Shown here: one piece after another, positions 1-8,211 of the stretch
Layout: the number at the start of each line of letters is the position of its first letter
How positions within the stretch are numbered: position 1 is the first letter of the stretch
Assembly: GCA_026988435.1 (NCBI GenBank)
Contig: JALSLH010000083.1
Coordinates: 1-64,000 of the forward strand
Origin: Methylophaga sp.
GTDB lineage: Bacteria > Pseudomonadota > Gammaproteobacteria > Nitrosococcales > Methylophagaceae
Reading direction: 5' to 3'
Length of the DNA stretch: 64,000 bases
Made by a program: the position numbers and the translations under genes
The notes under the pieces: model-generated
Told to the model about the DNA's origin: nothing
The model's database searches: none
Seen by the model: only the letters and a program-made list of their open reading frames with translations

Positions 1-586
1 TCTTGTTAAGAAGAGCACAGGCAATGGCAGTAGCCGATGTGGTATTACCAATGCCCATTTCACCACCGATAAAGAGCTGGACAGCATTTTCAGTCAAACT
101 GTTAATATGCTCTGCGCCAACAAGCATGGCCTGTTGGCATTGGTGTTGGGTCATGGCTTGTTCTATATAAAAGTTGCGGGTGCCAGAACTTATTCTGGCA
201 TCTTCAACATTCTCAAGCGGTTCTAGTGGATCAACTGTGCCTAGATTAATAACAGATAAACGGGCATTGTTTTCTTTTGCTAATACACTGATTGCAGCAC
301 CACCAGCAGAAAAATTTCGGATCATTTCTGCAGTTACAGATTGAGGAAATGCCGAAACACCTTGTTCGACAACTCCATGATCAGCAGCAAATACCGTAAT
401 TTGTACATTGTCCACACTTGGCATAGCGGTTGCCTGCAAGCCTGCTAATTTGATTGCAATACTTTCTAGTTGACCTAGTGAACCAGCTGGTTTAGTAAGT
501 TGTTGTTGATGTGCAAAAGCAGCATTATGAGAATCAATATCTACGTCTTTAACTGGCAAGGCTAGCCAGTGTTGAAAATTAGGCAT
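1..586 (-). CDS. cobT: CobT, nicotinate-nucleotide:DMB phosphoribosyltransferase (3' end outside window)
   Basis: This enzyme makes alpha-ribazole phosphate from nicotinate mononucleotide and dimethylbenzimidazole, the lower-ligand branch of cobalamin assembly. The reverse strand reads from an ATG at 584-586 (MPNFQHWLA) and stays open to the window edge, about 195 residues of a family that is usually near 350. Visible family motifs are TKPAGSLGQLE near residue 30, FAADHGVV near 70 and GEMGIGNTTSATA near 180. The start overlaps the last 8 bases of cobU, which supports this ATG and an operon. The C-terminal half, with the catalytic glutamate, lies outside the window. Confidence 0.93.
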   Translation of the reverse strand, partial: MPNFQHWLALPVKDVDIDSHNAAFAHQQQLTKPAGSLGQLESIAIKLAGLQATAMPSVDNVQITVFAADHGVVEQGVSAFPQSVTAEMIRNFSAGGAAISVLAKENNARLSVINLGTVDPLEPLENVEDARISSGTRNFYIEQAMTQHQCQQAMLVGAEHINSLTENAVQLFIGGEMGIGNTTSATAIACALLNK

Positions 587-1106
587 GTAATTTCCCTTTT
601 AGAATGTGAGGCAGCCCCGCAACGGTGAGAATGACATTATCGGCACATTGTGCAATTCTTTGGTGCAAGACACCTACCTCATCACAATAACGACGAGATA
701 ATTCACCTAATGGCATGATCCCCATATTGGCTTCATTACTGACTAAAATCAGTGCAGTCTTGTTTGTTTTAATAACTGAGACTAGAACGTCTATCTCTCT
801 TTTTAATATGGCATCATTATCTAGCATCAATAAGTTGGTTAGCCATAAGGTTAAACAATCGACGAGTATGCATTGCCTTGTGTTAGCGTGTTTGCTGATT
901 ATTTTAGCAAGATGAATAGGCTCTTCAATTGTCTGCCAATGTGATGGGCGACGCTGGCGGTGTTGAGTGATACGCTGTTGCATTTCACTATCATCGGCCG
1001 ATGCCGTGGCAATATACGTTACGGCTAACTTGGAGTCTAGTGCTAATTGTTCAGCCAGCGCACTTTTACCAGATTTTACGCCGCCGAGAATAAGGGTGGT
1101 AGCCAT
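579..1106 (-). CDS. cobU: CobU, adenosylcobinamide kinase / guanylyltransferase
   Basis: This bifunctional cytoplasmic enzyme phosphorylates adenosylcobinamide and then transfers GMP to it, giving AdoCbi-GDP for CobS. The 175-residue length is normal for the family. The P-loop GGVKSGKS lies at residues 8-15. The segment RITQHRQRRPSHW (about 45-57) contains the histidine region that is guanylylated in the family, and VDCLTLWLTNLL follows near 83-94. Its start shares base 1106 with the cobQ stop and its end overlaps cobT, so translation is probably coupled. It acts between CbiB and CobT/CobS, and cobS itself is not in the window. Confidence 0.95.
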   Translation of the reverse strand: MATTLILGGVKSGKSALAEQLALDSKLAVTYIATASADDSEMQQRITQHRQRRPSHWQTIEEPIHLAKIISKHANTRQCILVDCLTLWLTNLLMLDNDAILKREIDVLVSVIKTNKTALILVSNEANMGIMPLGELSRRYCDEVGVLHQRIAQCADNVILTVAGLPHILKGKLHA

Positions 1107-2566
1107 TAATTTTTATCCTGTGTTGCGAGTAGCTCAGTAAGGTAATCGCTATCTAAATAGTGATCAATCAAATCAGCTAATCGATCAATATCACGTTCAC
1201 GCACGGCATGATAATCTATGGGTTCAAAACCGTTAAAACCAGCCCAATCAAGCAGGGCTTTGCAGGCTTCTCTTTGTTCAAATATACCGTGGATATAGCT
1301 ACCCAAAATAAGATTATCATCGCTTATAGCGCCGTCAGCATGGTCGTGGAGATAACATGCGGGCTTTTGCAAAGCACGTCCCTCAGTAATGCCTGCATGA
1401 ATTTCATAACCCGTCACTTTGGCATGATTAAAAGATAAGGTGCCACTTACATTACGCAGTTGTTTGTCAGGTTTTAGTATTGTATTTATGTCCAGTAGTT
1501 GTAATCCATCACATTGACGAATTGAGCCCTCAATCCTGTCTGGATCAGCTATCGTTGTGCCTAACATTTGGAAACCACCACAGATGCCGATGACTTTGCC
1601 ACCATAACGTAAATGTTTATAAATCGCATGCTGCCAGCCATATTCCATTAAGGCGTTGAGATCGGCAATCACACTTTTAGAACCCGGCAATATAATAAGA
1701 TCAGCTTGGGGAATAGCTTGGTTTGGTGCTATAAATTGTAAATCTATTTGTGGATGAAGCCGCAGGGGATCAAAATCAGTGTGATTACTAATGCGAGGAT
1801 AGGTCAATACCACAACCTTGAAATTAGCCTGTTGTATAACTTGTTGGCTATTAATGGCATCTTCTGCTTCAAGATGAAAGTCTGATAAATAAGGAAGCAC
1901 ACCAATAACTGGCTTTCCGGTTTTATTTTCCAGCCATTCCAAACCGGATGTTAGTAAGCTAATATCACCTCGAAAACGATTAATGATAAAGCCTTTTATT
2001 CTGGCTTGTTCAGAAGGGGATAGCAGTTCCAATGTACCAACCAGCTGGGCAAAGACACCGCCTCGATCTATATCGGCGACTAAAACAACGGGGCAGTCAA
2101 CAGCCTCAGCAAATCCCATATTGGCAATGTCATGATCACGTAAATTAATTTCAGCAGGTGAGCCTGCGCCCTCAACAATAATATAATCATAATGTTGGCG
2201 AAGTCGTTGATACGACTCCAATACTGCAGACATCGCCGTGCTTTTATAATGATGATAATCTTGTGCTTCCATCGTGTTGATAGCATGACCATGAATAATG
2301 ACCTGCGCACCGGTATCACTATTCGGTTTTAATAATACGGGATTCATATCCGTATGCGGTTCAAGCTTGCAGGCTTGCGCCTGTACAGCTTGAGCGCGGC
2401 CAATTTCTCCGCCATCAATAGTCACGGCACTGTTTAATGCCATATTTTGTGGCTTAAAAGGTACAACCACCTTGTTTTTACGTTGTAACCAGCGACATAG
2501 TGCTGTTACCACGGTGCTTTTGCCAGCATCGGAACTGGTGCCTTGAATCATAAGAGTAGTCGTCAT
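1106..2566 (-). CDS. cobQ: CobQ (CbiP), cobyric acid synthase
   Basis: This enzyme amidates adenosylcobyrinic acid a,c-diamide at four side chains using glutamine and ATP. I place the start at the ATG of 2564-2566, giving 486 residues, because [18 protein letters not shown] is the usual N-terminus of the family and the ATG overlaps the stop of the upstream gene. An upstream in-frame start at 2608 would add 14 residues inside the neighbour. The N-terminal dethiobiotin-synthetase-like domain carries the P-loop [10 protein letters not shown] (9-18). The C-terminal class I amidotransferase domain shows the nucleophile in [10 protein letters not shown] and the histidine in SYIHGIFE. It matters only if cobyrinate derivatives are made or imported, as no earlier corrin genes are visible. 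Confidence 0.95.
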   Translation of the reverse strand: MTTTLMIQGTSSDAGKSTVVTALCRWLQRKNKVVVPFKPQNMALNSAVTIDGGEIGRAQAVQAQACKLEPHTDMNPVLLKPNSDTGAQVIIHGHAINTMEAQDYHHYKSTAMSAVLESYQRLRQHYDYIIVEGAGSPAEINLRDHDIANMGFAEAVDCPVVLVADIDRGGVFAQLVGTLELLSPSEQARIKGFIINRFRGDISLLTSGLEWLENKTGKPVIGVLPYLSDFHLEAEDAINSQQVIQQANFKVVVLTYPRISNHTDFDPLRLHPQIDLQFIAPNQAIPQADLIILPGSKSVIADLNALMEYGWQHAIYKHLRYGGKVIGICGGFQMLGTTIADPDRIEGSIRQCDGLQLLDINTILKPDKQLRNVSGTLSFNHAKVTGYEIHAGITEGRALQKPACYLHDHADGAISDDNLILGSYIHGIFEQREACKALLDWAGFNGFEPIDYHAVRERDIDRLADLIDHYLDSDYLTELLATQDKN

Positions 2567-3549
2567 GATAGCTTCACCTGTTGTAATGCTGTTTCTAAGC
2601 GATTCCAATCATATTCTGTTTTGGGTAAACCAAATCGTATGCTTGATGGTGAGTCAAATAAGCGTGTATGAATGCCTTGTTGTGCAAGTTGATGATAGAT
2701 GCTGGCAGCATGGTCTGTTTGTAGCCATTGAAATAGAGCACATCCCGTACTGAATAAGTGATAATGTTCAAGTAGCTTTTGTAGTCGTCGTTCCATAGCC
2801 AATAACTGCTGTCGGGTTGTTACTTGCCACGCGCTATCAGCTAAAGCCATTTGACTAATATAACGTGATGATGTGGCAATTGGCCAAGGGCCTAGGCACT
2901 CTTTTAGTTGAGATAATAGCGCATTATCGGCAAGCACAAAGCCTACCCGTAACCCTGCCAAGCCAAAAAACTTACCGATCGAACGCAAGACAATTAAACC
3001 AGGTTGAGGACAAATGGAGCTTAAACTCAATTCAGGCGTTATATCAATAAAGGCTTCATCAACAATTAACCAAGCCTTCTTTTTGGCAAGTTGGTGATGC
3101 CAGTTCAGTAATTGCTTAACACTAAATGTATCGCCAGTTGGGTTGTTAGGATTAATAATAATCAACACATCTAAGCTAGCGATTTGTTGCTCAATAGTAG
3201 TGAGATCTAAGATCACAATTGTATGACCAGCTTGTTGCCAGGCATGATGGTGTTCAGCATAAGCAGGTGAGAGTATGCCAACACGACTTTTGATACGACA
3301 ATAAGGTAATGCCTGAATAGCCGCTTGTGAACCCGCCACTGCCAATAGTGATTCACATTGATAATAGCGTTGTGCACTCGATAATAAGCCATCATTATCT
3401 TGTGGTAATTGCTGCCAAATTGACGGAGGAAGATCGGTGGGAACTGTCCAACTATTAGGATTGATACCGGTCGATAAATCCAGACAATCAGCAATTGGTC
3501 TGGCATATTTTTTTGCCATAGAATAGATATTACCACCATGATCAAGCAT
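2563..3549 (-). CDS. cobD: Threonine-phosphate decarboxylase (CobD of Salmonella, CobC of Pseudomonas)
   Basis: This is a PLP-dependent, aminotransferase-fold decarboxylase that makes (R)-1-amino-2-propanol phosphate, the linker CbiB attaches to cobyric acid. The 328 residues begin with [12 protein letters not shown] and [10 protein letters not shown], typical of this branch. The cofactor lysine is in [15 protein letters not shown], and [10 protein letters not shown] and VDEAFID are the usual PLP-pocket motifs. It overlaps cbiB by 8 bases and cobQ by 4, in the order of an operon. The naming differs between species: cobD here means the decarboxylase, not the CbiB synthase. Confidence 0.93.
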   Translation of the reverse strand: MLDHGGNIYSMAKKYARPIADCLDLSTGINPNSWTVPTDLPPSIWQQLPQDNDGLLSSAQRYYQCESLLAVAGSQAAIQALPYCRIKSRVGILSPAYAEHHHAWQQAGHTIVILDLTTIEQQIASLDVLIIINPNNPTGDTFSVKQLLNWHHQLAKKKAWLIVDEAFIDITPELSLSSICPQPGLIVLRSIGKFFGLAGLRVGFVLADNALLSQLKECLGPWPIATSSRYISQMALADSAWQVTTRQQLLAMERRLQKLLEHYHLFSTGCALFQWLQTDHAASIYHQLAQQGIHTRLFDSPSSIRFGLPKTEYDWNRLETALQQVKLS

Positions 3550-4459
3550 AATAAGTTAAACCTGAGATAACAACGAGTGTGACAAGCCAAAGCATAATAC
3601 TATGGCGTAACAATCGCAGAGCGCGACGGATATCAACAGCTGTCGGTTCATTGCCATAACCTAAAATAACGCGTTGATGCCAAATACCATCATATTGGGC
3701 AGGACCACCCAATGTAATACCCAAAGCACCTGCACCGGATGCCATTACTGCACCAGCATTAGGGCTATCCCAGTGACCAGCCTGTTTATACCACGCCCGC
3801 AAAGCTTGTTTTGTATTACCCATTACGGCATAACTGAGAGCGGTAAGACGAGCAGGTATATAATTGAGAACATCATCAAGACGTGCTGCAAAACGACCAA
3901 AATAGAGATAATGTGGATTTTTATATCCCCACATTGCGTCCAAAGTATTGGCAAGACGATAAAAAATAACCGCTGGTGCGCCACCGACTAAAAACCAGAA
4001 CAGTGCCGAGAAGACACTATCGGCACCATTTTCTAAAACGGATTCAATCGTTGCCCGTGGAATATGTAAGGTAGCAGGATCGCGGCTGACAATACGGCTG
4101 GCATAATAACGTGCTTGTTCATCATTTTTAGACTCTAATGCCTCAGCAATGGGATAGGCATGATCGTGCAGGCTTTTATGACCAATACAGAATGTGAGCA
4201 TTAGCAGGCTGAAAAGAACACCCCAATAAGCAGTATTGGCAATAAAATAGCTTAGCACGGTAACTGGAACGACTAAAATACACACTGCAAGCACTCCGCG
4301 AAAGAGTTGTTGTGGATTTGATGCCGTTGTTTTGAAACAGAGACGTTCCACTTGGTTGCTTAATTTCCCAAAACCGACCAAAGGGTGCCAACGCTTGGGC
4401 TCGGCGAGCAACCAGTCTAATAAAATGGCCAAGACAATAATTAATGTGCTAAGCAACAT
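3542..4459 (-). CDS. cbiB: CbiB, adenosylcobinamide-phosphate synthase
   Basis: This integral membrane protein joins aminopropanol phosphate to adenosylcobyric acid. The 305 residues match the family length. It opens with a hydrophobic helix and the signature LDWLLAEPKRWHPLVGFGKL split over residues 14-33. RIVSRDPATL and ENGADSVFSALFWF, near 120-155, are conserved CbiB segments. There are several hydrophobic helices and a C-terminal one. It lies 128 bases behind btuM; I see no gene in that gap. Its 3' end overlaps the decarboxylase gene that makes its substrate, which supports joint expression. Confidence 0.94.
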   Translation of the reverse strand: MLLSTLIIVLAILLDWLLAEPKRWHPLVGFGKLSNQVERLCFKTTASNPQQLFRGVLAVCILVVPVTVLSYFIANTAYWGVLFSLLMLTFCIGHKSLHDHAYPIAEALESKNDEQARYYASRIVSRDPATLHIPRATIESVLENGADSVFSALFWFLVGGAPAVIFYRLANTLDAMWGYKNPHYLYFGRFAARLDDVLNYIPARLTALSYAVMGNTKQALRAWYKQAGHWDSPNAGAVMASGAGALGITLGGPAQYDGIWHQRVILGYGNEPTAVDIRRALRLLRHSIMLWLVTLVVISGLTYYA

Positions 4460-4587
4460 CGTTAGCTATGCCAGCTATTTTCAAATAACACGATAAATTG
4501 CATCACGAGCTGTCTGAATTATAGGCATGTTTAGACTGTTTCATGACAACACCGCTTCAGTTGAATAGCAATCGGGGTGAATGCTTG

Positions 4588-5166
4588 TCAAGAATGACGA
4601 TGTTGTGAGTAATTTGAACGTGTTATCAACATGATAGCAATATGGATAATCGCGGCAATAGTAAGATAAAAGGCAAGATTAGACAATTGAGATGGATAAT
4701 ATTTTATAAATCGCAAACCAAATTCAGCGAAAGAGGTATCAGTAAAACGACCCGAAAAGAAATAAAAACCGCCACTCGATAAAATTTGGCTAATAAACGT
4801 GGAGCAGGCAAGACTCACTGTTAAAGGTAGCAATGTACTCCACGAAAAGTGGTGGTGCCTAGCATACCAGCGACCCGCTAACCATAGTGAGCTGTATGCG
4901 GGTAACAACAATGCGTAAGCTGGAGATACACAAAAACTACTTACGCCTCCCCATGTAATTGCGGCATAGTCTAACAAAGCAGCAAACACCAACAACACGG
5001 GCAAAAACACCTTTGTAGAAACATAAAAACCAGCTAAAAAGAAAACAGCCCAACTGGCGCTGGGAAGGTGGTTCAGTGATGCAAAGTGATGACCTCGAGT
5101 GAGAGCCATTAATAAAACAAGTAATAAAGCAATGATAAATTGGTAGTGACGAGATAAGGTAAACAT
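4588..5166 (-). CDS. btuM: BtuM, solitary ECF S-component-type cobalamin transporter
   Basis: This is a six-helix inner-membrane protein that fits BtuM, a vitamin B12 transporter that resembles the S component of ECF transporters but is found without an ECF module in Gram-negative bacteria. Recognised segments are LTRGHHFASLNHLPSASWAV, CVSPAYALLLPAY and FYFFSGRF. The cysteine of CVSPAY is residue 79 from the chosen start; a conserved cysteine near position 80 is functionally important in the characterised family member. I start at the ATG of 5164-5166, which has AGGGA six bases upstream; a GTG nine codons earlier is less likely. The cobalamin riboswitch directly upstream supports the role. 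No btuCDF genes are in the window. Confidence 0.85.
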   Translation of the reverse strand: MFTLSRHYQFIIALLLVLLMALTRGHHFASLNHLPSASWAVFFLAGFYVSTKVFLPVLLVFAALLDYAAITWGGVSSFCVSPAYALLLPAYSSLWLAGRWYARHHHFSWSTLLPLTVSLACSTFISQILSSGGFYFFSGRFTDTSFAEFGLRFIKYYPSQLSNLAFYLTIAAIIHIAIMLITRSNYSQHRHS

Positions 5167-5214
5167 AGCAATCCCTAGTGTGCCGACCCGCACACAATTG
5201 AGTTAATAAAATAC

Positions 5215-5335
5215 TTAGGCCGGTATCCGGACTTATGAATGGTATACATTCACTTACCGTTGCGGGGGCAGTGTAGGACTTGCACCTACTTCCCGTTTAA
5301 GAATCAGTACTACACTGATCCCACCTAAAACAGTC
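5215..5335 (-). promoter_or_regulatory. Cobalamin riboswitch upstream of btuM (minus strand)
   Basis: Reading the minus strand, the conserved aptamer parts appear in order: a GGTG segment, a GGGAA segment, GGTGCAAGTCC, then the B12 box CTGCCCCCGCAACGGT, and finally GTCCGGATACCGGCC. Adenosylcobalamin or a related corrinoid should bind and shut down btuM and the cob genes behind it. Element limits are approximate, within about 10 bases. Confidence 0.95.
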
Positions 5336-5340
5336 GATAA

Positions 5341-5369
5341 GGATAAGGATGTCTAACGGCAGTTGTCAA
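5341..5369 (-). promoter_or_regulatory. Candidate sigma-70 promoter for the btuM-cob operon
   Basis: On the minus strand a perfect -35 TTGACA (5369-5364) is followed after 17 bases by TTATCC (5346-5341), a weak -10. The predicted start would fall right at the beginning of the riboswitch, which is the expected geometry. The -35 is strong; the -10 is the uncertain part. Confidence 0.55.
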
Positions 5370-5398
5370 TATAATTCCAACAAGCAAGCGAAATAATC

Positions 5399-5427
5399 TT
5401 GACTAAATTGGTCAAGATACATATGAT
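5399..5427 (+). promoter_or_regulatory. Candidate sigma-70 promoter for btuB
   Basis: TTGACT (5399-5404), a 17-base spacer and TATGAT (5422-5427) make a near-consensus promoter. The expected transcription start, about 5434, lies at the front of the rightward riboswitch. It is back to back with the leftward promoter, about 30 bases apart. Confidence 0.75.
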
Positions 5428-5429
5428 GC

Positions 5430-5548
5430 CGCCTGCTTTAGGTCGTTATTAGCAATGATAATGTTAAAAGGGAAGTGAGTGAGAGGCTCACACTGCCCCC
5501 GCAACGGTAACCATAACGTATGGAAGTCCGAAAATCTGCCTGAAGCCC
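5430..5548 (+). promoter_or_regulatory. Cobalamin riboswitch upstream of btuB (plus strand)
   Basis: The aptamer signature is clear: TTTAGGTC near 5438, AAAAGGGAA near 5466, the paired GTGAG/CTCAC stem, the B12 box CTGCCCCCGCAACGGTAA (5492-5510), then AAGTCCGAAAATCTGCCTGA closing the element. It should repress btuB when cobalamin is abundant. Its sequence outside the conserved core differs from the leftward copy, so this is not a simple recent duplication. Confidence 0.95.
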
Positions 5549-5564
5549 TTTCAACCATAATTTT

Positions 5565-5591
5565 GGAGCGCGGGTGAGCGTCTCCTAGGAG
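5565..5591 (+). promoter_or_regulatory. Hairpin and Shine-Dalgarno of btuB: probable expression platform
   Basis: GGAGCGC (5565-5571) can pair with GCG-T-CTCC (5578-5585), with one bulged base. This puts a stem one base ahead of TAGGAG, the ribosome binding site of btuB, whose ATG is at 5597. The CTCC strand is also complementary to the GGAG of the binding site, so the two pairings could compete. I infer control at translation initiation; no U-run terminator is seen here. Confidence 0.5.
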
Positions 5592-5596
5592 TAAAA

Positions 5597-7408
5597 ATGA
5601 AACATTCTTATGTACGTACAGCTGTGCGCTATAGTTTAGCAACATTAGTTGCCTCTTCTTTATCCAGTATTACGCTGGCAAATGAACAGTTAGATCCCAT
5701 TACGGTGACGGCAAATCGTATGCCTTCGGCAAATGTACTTGCCAGTACTACAGTGATTACACGTGGTGATATTGAGCGCCTGCAGATTACTGATTTACCG
5801 GAATTATTGTCACGACAAGCAGGCATTGATATGACTGTTAACGGCGGTATTGGCAAAGCCAGTAGCCTGTTTATGCGTGGCACTAACTCTGACCATGCGC
5901 TCATTTTAGTTGATGGTGTCAAATGGCATTCAGCCACAGCGGGTACAACATCAATTCAGGATTTCCCTGTTGAGCAAATTGAACGAATAGAAATTGTTCA
6001 CGGCCCACGTTCTGGCTTGTATGGATCAGAAGCAATCGGCGGTGTCATACAGATTTTCACACGACAAGGTAAGCACGGTTTTAATCCATATGCCAAAATT
6101 GCCTACGGCACACATGATTCAAAACAAGCTACACTGGGCATTAATGGAGCTACAGACACAACGTCTTATAATTTGAGTGTAAACCATCAATCGACAGATG
6201 GCATTAATGCAAGAAGAGAGAATAATCCTGATAAAGATGGTTACCGGAATAATGCATTCTCTGCAAAAATTCAACATCAATTAACCGATACTGTCAATAT
6301 TGGTGCCAATTTTTTACGAGCAGATGCCCGCAATGATTATGATGGTTTTGTAAGCAGTAGTGACTATTACGCAGATTCCATCCAGCAGGTGATGGGGCTT
6401 AACCTTGATTGGCATCTCACCGATAGTTGGCGTTTGGCTGCCCAAGTATCTGAATCACGAGATGAGTCAGACAATTACACAGATGGTTTGCCAGATGGCA
6501 CCTTTAATACCCGTTATCGCTTTGCATCTGTAATCAATACGTTTACCGTCAATAAAAATAACACCCTCAATGTGGGCTTTGATTATGGTGAAGATAAAGT
6601 GGTGAGTACAACTGATTACGCTGTAATATCACGTGATAATAAAGCCTTGTTCTTGAGTTGGCAGGCAGACTACGGCAAGCAAAGTTGGCTGATAAGTGGC
6701 CGCTATGATGATAATGAAGCGTTTGGCAGCCATAAAACAGGCACTGCAGAATGGGGTCTCTGGTTACAGGATAATCTGCAATTCAGTCTAAATTATGGTA
6801 CGGGCTTTAAAGAACCTACTTTTAATGATTTATATTGGCCTGTCGGTATGTTTTTCCAAGGAAATCCCGATTTGAAACCTGAAGAATCTCATAGTTTTGC
6901 AATGAATTTAAAAGGGATTCATAGTTGGGGTGATTGGAAGCTAAATATATATAATACATCGATAAGAAATCTAATCGTCTATCAATTTCCACAAATGGAA
7001 AATGTTGATAGAGCCTCAATTTCAGGTCTGGAAATTGAAGCAAATACAGAGTTGGCGGGGTGGTTAGTTAATTTCAATGCCAGCTTACTTGATCCGCAAG
7101 ATGATGCAACGGGCAATCTATTGCCTCGCCGAGCAAAACGTTTAGCTAATCTGAATGTTGATAAACAGTGGGGTAATTGGTCAATCGGTGCAAGTTGGAA
7201 GATCAGTGCCTATCGTTATGATAATGCTGCTAATACAACACGTCTAGGTGGCTTTGGTGTGGTTGATTTGCGCGCTAGCTATCAAATGCATAAAGATTGG
7301 TCAGTTCAAGCCACAATCAACAATGTATTTGATAAAAAATATCAAACTGTTAACAGCTATAATAGCTTGGACACGGTGGGTATGGTGACACTGTCTTACG
7401 CACCATAG
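5597..7408 (+). CDS. btuB: BtuB-like TonB-dependent cobalamin receptor
   Basis: This outer-membrane receptor and channel for B12 or cobinamide is energised by TonB. The 603 residues begin with a signal peptide that ends near ITLA-NEQ (residue 28). A TonB box, DPITVTANR, lies at about 33-41. The plug domain follows, with RGDIERLQITDLPELLSRQ and the conserved VEIVHGPRSGLYGSEAIGGV-type segment near 130-155. The barrel ends in the typical VTLSYAP terminus. The cobalamin riboswitch in front is the main reason to assign B12 rather than another ligand. A perfect hairpin follows the gene. Confidence 0.93.
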   Translation: MKHSYVRTAVRYSLATLVASSLSSITLANEQLDPITVTANRMPSANVLASTTVITRGDIERLQITDLPELLSRQAGIDMTVNGGIGKASSLFMRGTNSDHALILVDGVKWHSATAGTTSIQDFPVEQIERIEIVHGPRSGLYGSEAIGGVIQIFTRQGKHGFNPYAKIAYGTHDSKQATLGINGATDTTSYNLSVNHQSTDGINARRENNPDKDGYRNNAFSAKIQHQLTDTVNIGANFLRADARNDYDGFVSSSDYYADSIQQVMGLNLDWHLTDSWRLAAQVSESRDESDNYTDGLPDGTFNTRYRFASVINTFTVNKNNTLNVGFDYGEDKVVSTTDYAVISRDNKALFLSWQADYGKQSWLISGRYDDNEAFGSHKTGTAEWGLWLQDNLQFSLNYGTGFKEPTFNDLYWPVGMFFQGNPDLKPEESHSFAMNLKGIHSWGDWKLNIYNTSIRNLIVYQFPQMENVDRASISGLEIEANTELAGWLVNFNASLLDPQDDATGNLLPRRAKRLANLNVDKQWGNWSIGASWKISAYRYDNAANTTRLGGFGVVDLRASYQMHKDWSVQATINNVFDKKYQTVNSYNSLDTVGMVTLSYAP

Positions 7409-7421
7409 ATCAGAGTAATTG

Positions 7422-7453
7422 TTTAGGCTCACAGTAGTCACTGTGAGCCTAAA
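7422..7453. terminator. Perfect 14-bp hairpin between convergent btuB and cobC
   Basis: TTTAGGCTCACAGT (7422-7435) is an exact inverted repeat of 7440-7453, with a 4-base loop. It lies between two convergent genes and probably serves both strands. The U-tract is poor on either side, limited to the AAA/TTT ends of the stem, so intrinsic termination is likely but not certain. Confidence 0.65.
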
Positions 7454-7455
7454 TA

Positions 7456-8064
7456 TTAGAGGCTACCACCGTGAAAGTTCAGTACTGGGGGGTAGTTTTC
7501 ATATTGAGTGATGCGGCTCAGGCAACCATACGGTACATCAAGTCGGAATAGGCTTTCTTCAGGAAAGTCTAATATGTGACTAAGAATAGTCCGAATGACG
7601 CCAGCATGAGTGACTAATACGGCGTGGTTTATTTCTGCATGATGTAACGACTGTAACAAGTCATGCCATGCTGAAAGAATACGGCATTTGAATTCTTGAT
7701 AAGATTCCCCGTTTGGTGGGGTAATAGAAGAAGGTGATTGCATAAATTGACTTAAATACTCAGCTTCTTCACCTTTATATAAATCCGTTAATAAACGACC
7801 ATCCCATGTACCAAAATCAATTTCTTGAAACTGATGGGTGATAGAAATGGGGAGTGAGTGTTGCTCGGCTATCGCTGTTGAAAAACTTAAGCAGCGCTGT
7901 AATGGGGAGCTTATTATTGTTTGCCACGGCAGTGATGATTGCTGGATAATGGCGCGGAGTTGATTCCAACCCAATTCTGATAATGGTTCATCTGTTTTCC
8001 CCAGTAGTTTCTTACCGCCAGCGGCATCACCATGCCGAATTAAATCGATGCTTATTTTATTCAT
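7456..8064 (-). CDS. cobC: CobC-type alpha-ribazole phosphatase (histidine phosphatase family)
   Basis: This family removes the phosphate from alpha-ribazole phosphate or adenosylcobalamin phosphate at the end of the nucleotide loop pathway. The protein has 202 residues. The catalytic RHG motif is at LIRHGDAAGGKKL (residues 9-21), followed by SPLQRCLSFS near 58 and the second histidine in LVTHAGVIRT near 149-158. Members of this family have varied substrates; the assignment rests on the context, next to btuB and the cob operon. It is transcribed alone, against btuB. Confidence 0.82.
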   Translation of the reverse strand: MNKISIDLIRHGDAAGGKKLLGKTDEPLSELGWNQLRAIIQQSSLPWQTIISSPLQRCLSFSTAIAEQHSLPISITHQFQEIDFGTWDGRLLTDLYKGEEAEYLSQFMQSPSSITPPNGESYQEFKCRILSAWHDLLQSLHHAEINHAVLVTHAGVIRTILSHILDFPEESLFRLDVPYGCLSRITQYENYPPVLNFHGGSL

Positions 8065-8211
8065 AGTTATAGAGTGACGTTTTTATTAGAGATTGTTATT
8101 AAATTATAGGCTGATAATGCTCAGAAACTACTATTAATTACAATTTACCGTTAAAATGACGATACCCCTAATCATGGTATATGAAAAAATGATAAAACAT
8201 GGTAGTTATTT

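Noticed and set aside
2567-2608. 14-residue extension of cobQ
   Set aside because: It lies in the upstream gene, and the family begins just before the P-loop as in the chosen start.
3213-3590. Minus-strand frame of 125 residues within cobD
   Set aside because: It is a shadow of the threonine-phosphate decarboxylase in another frame, with no family features.
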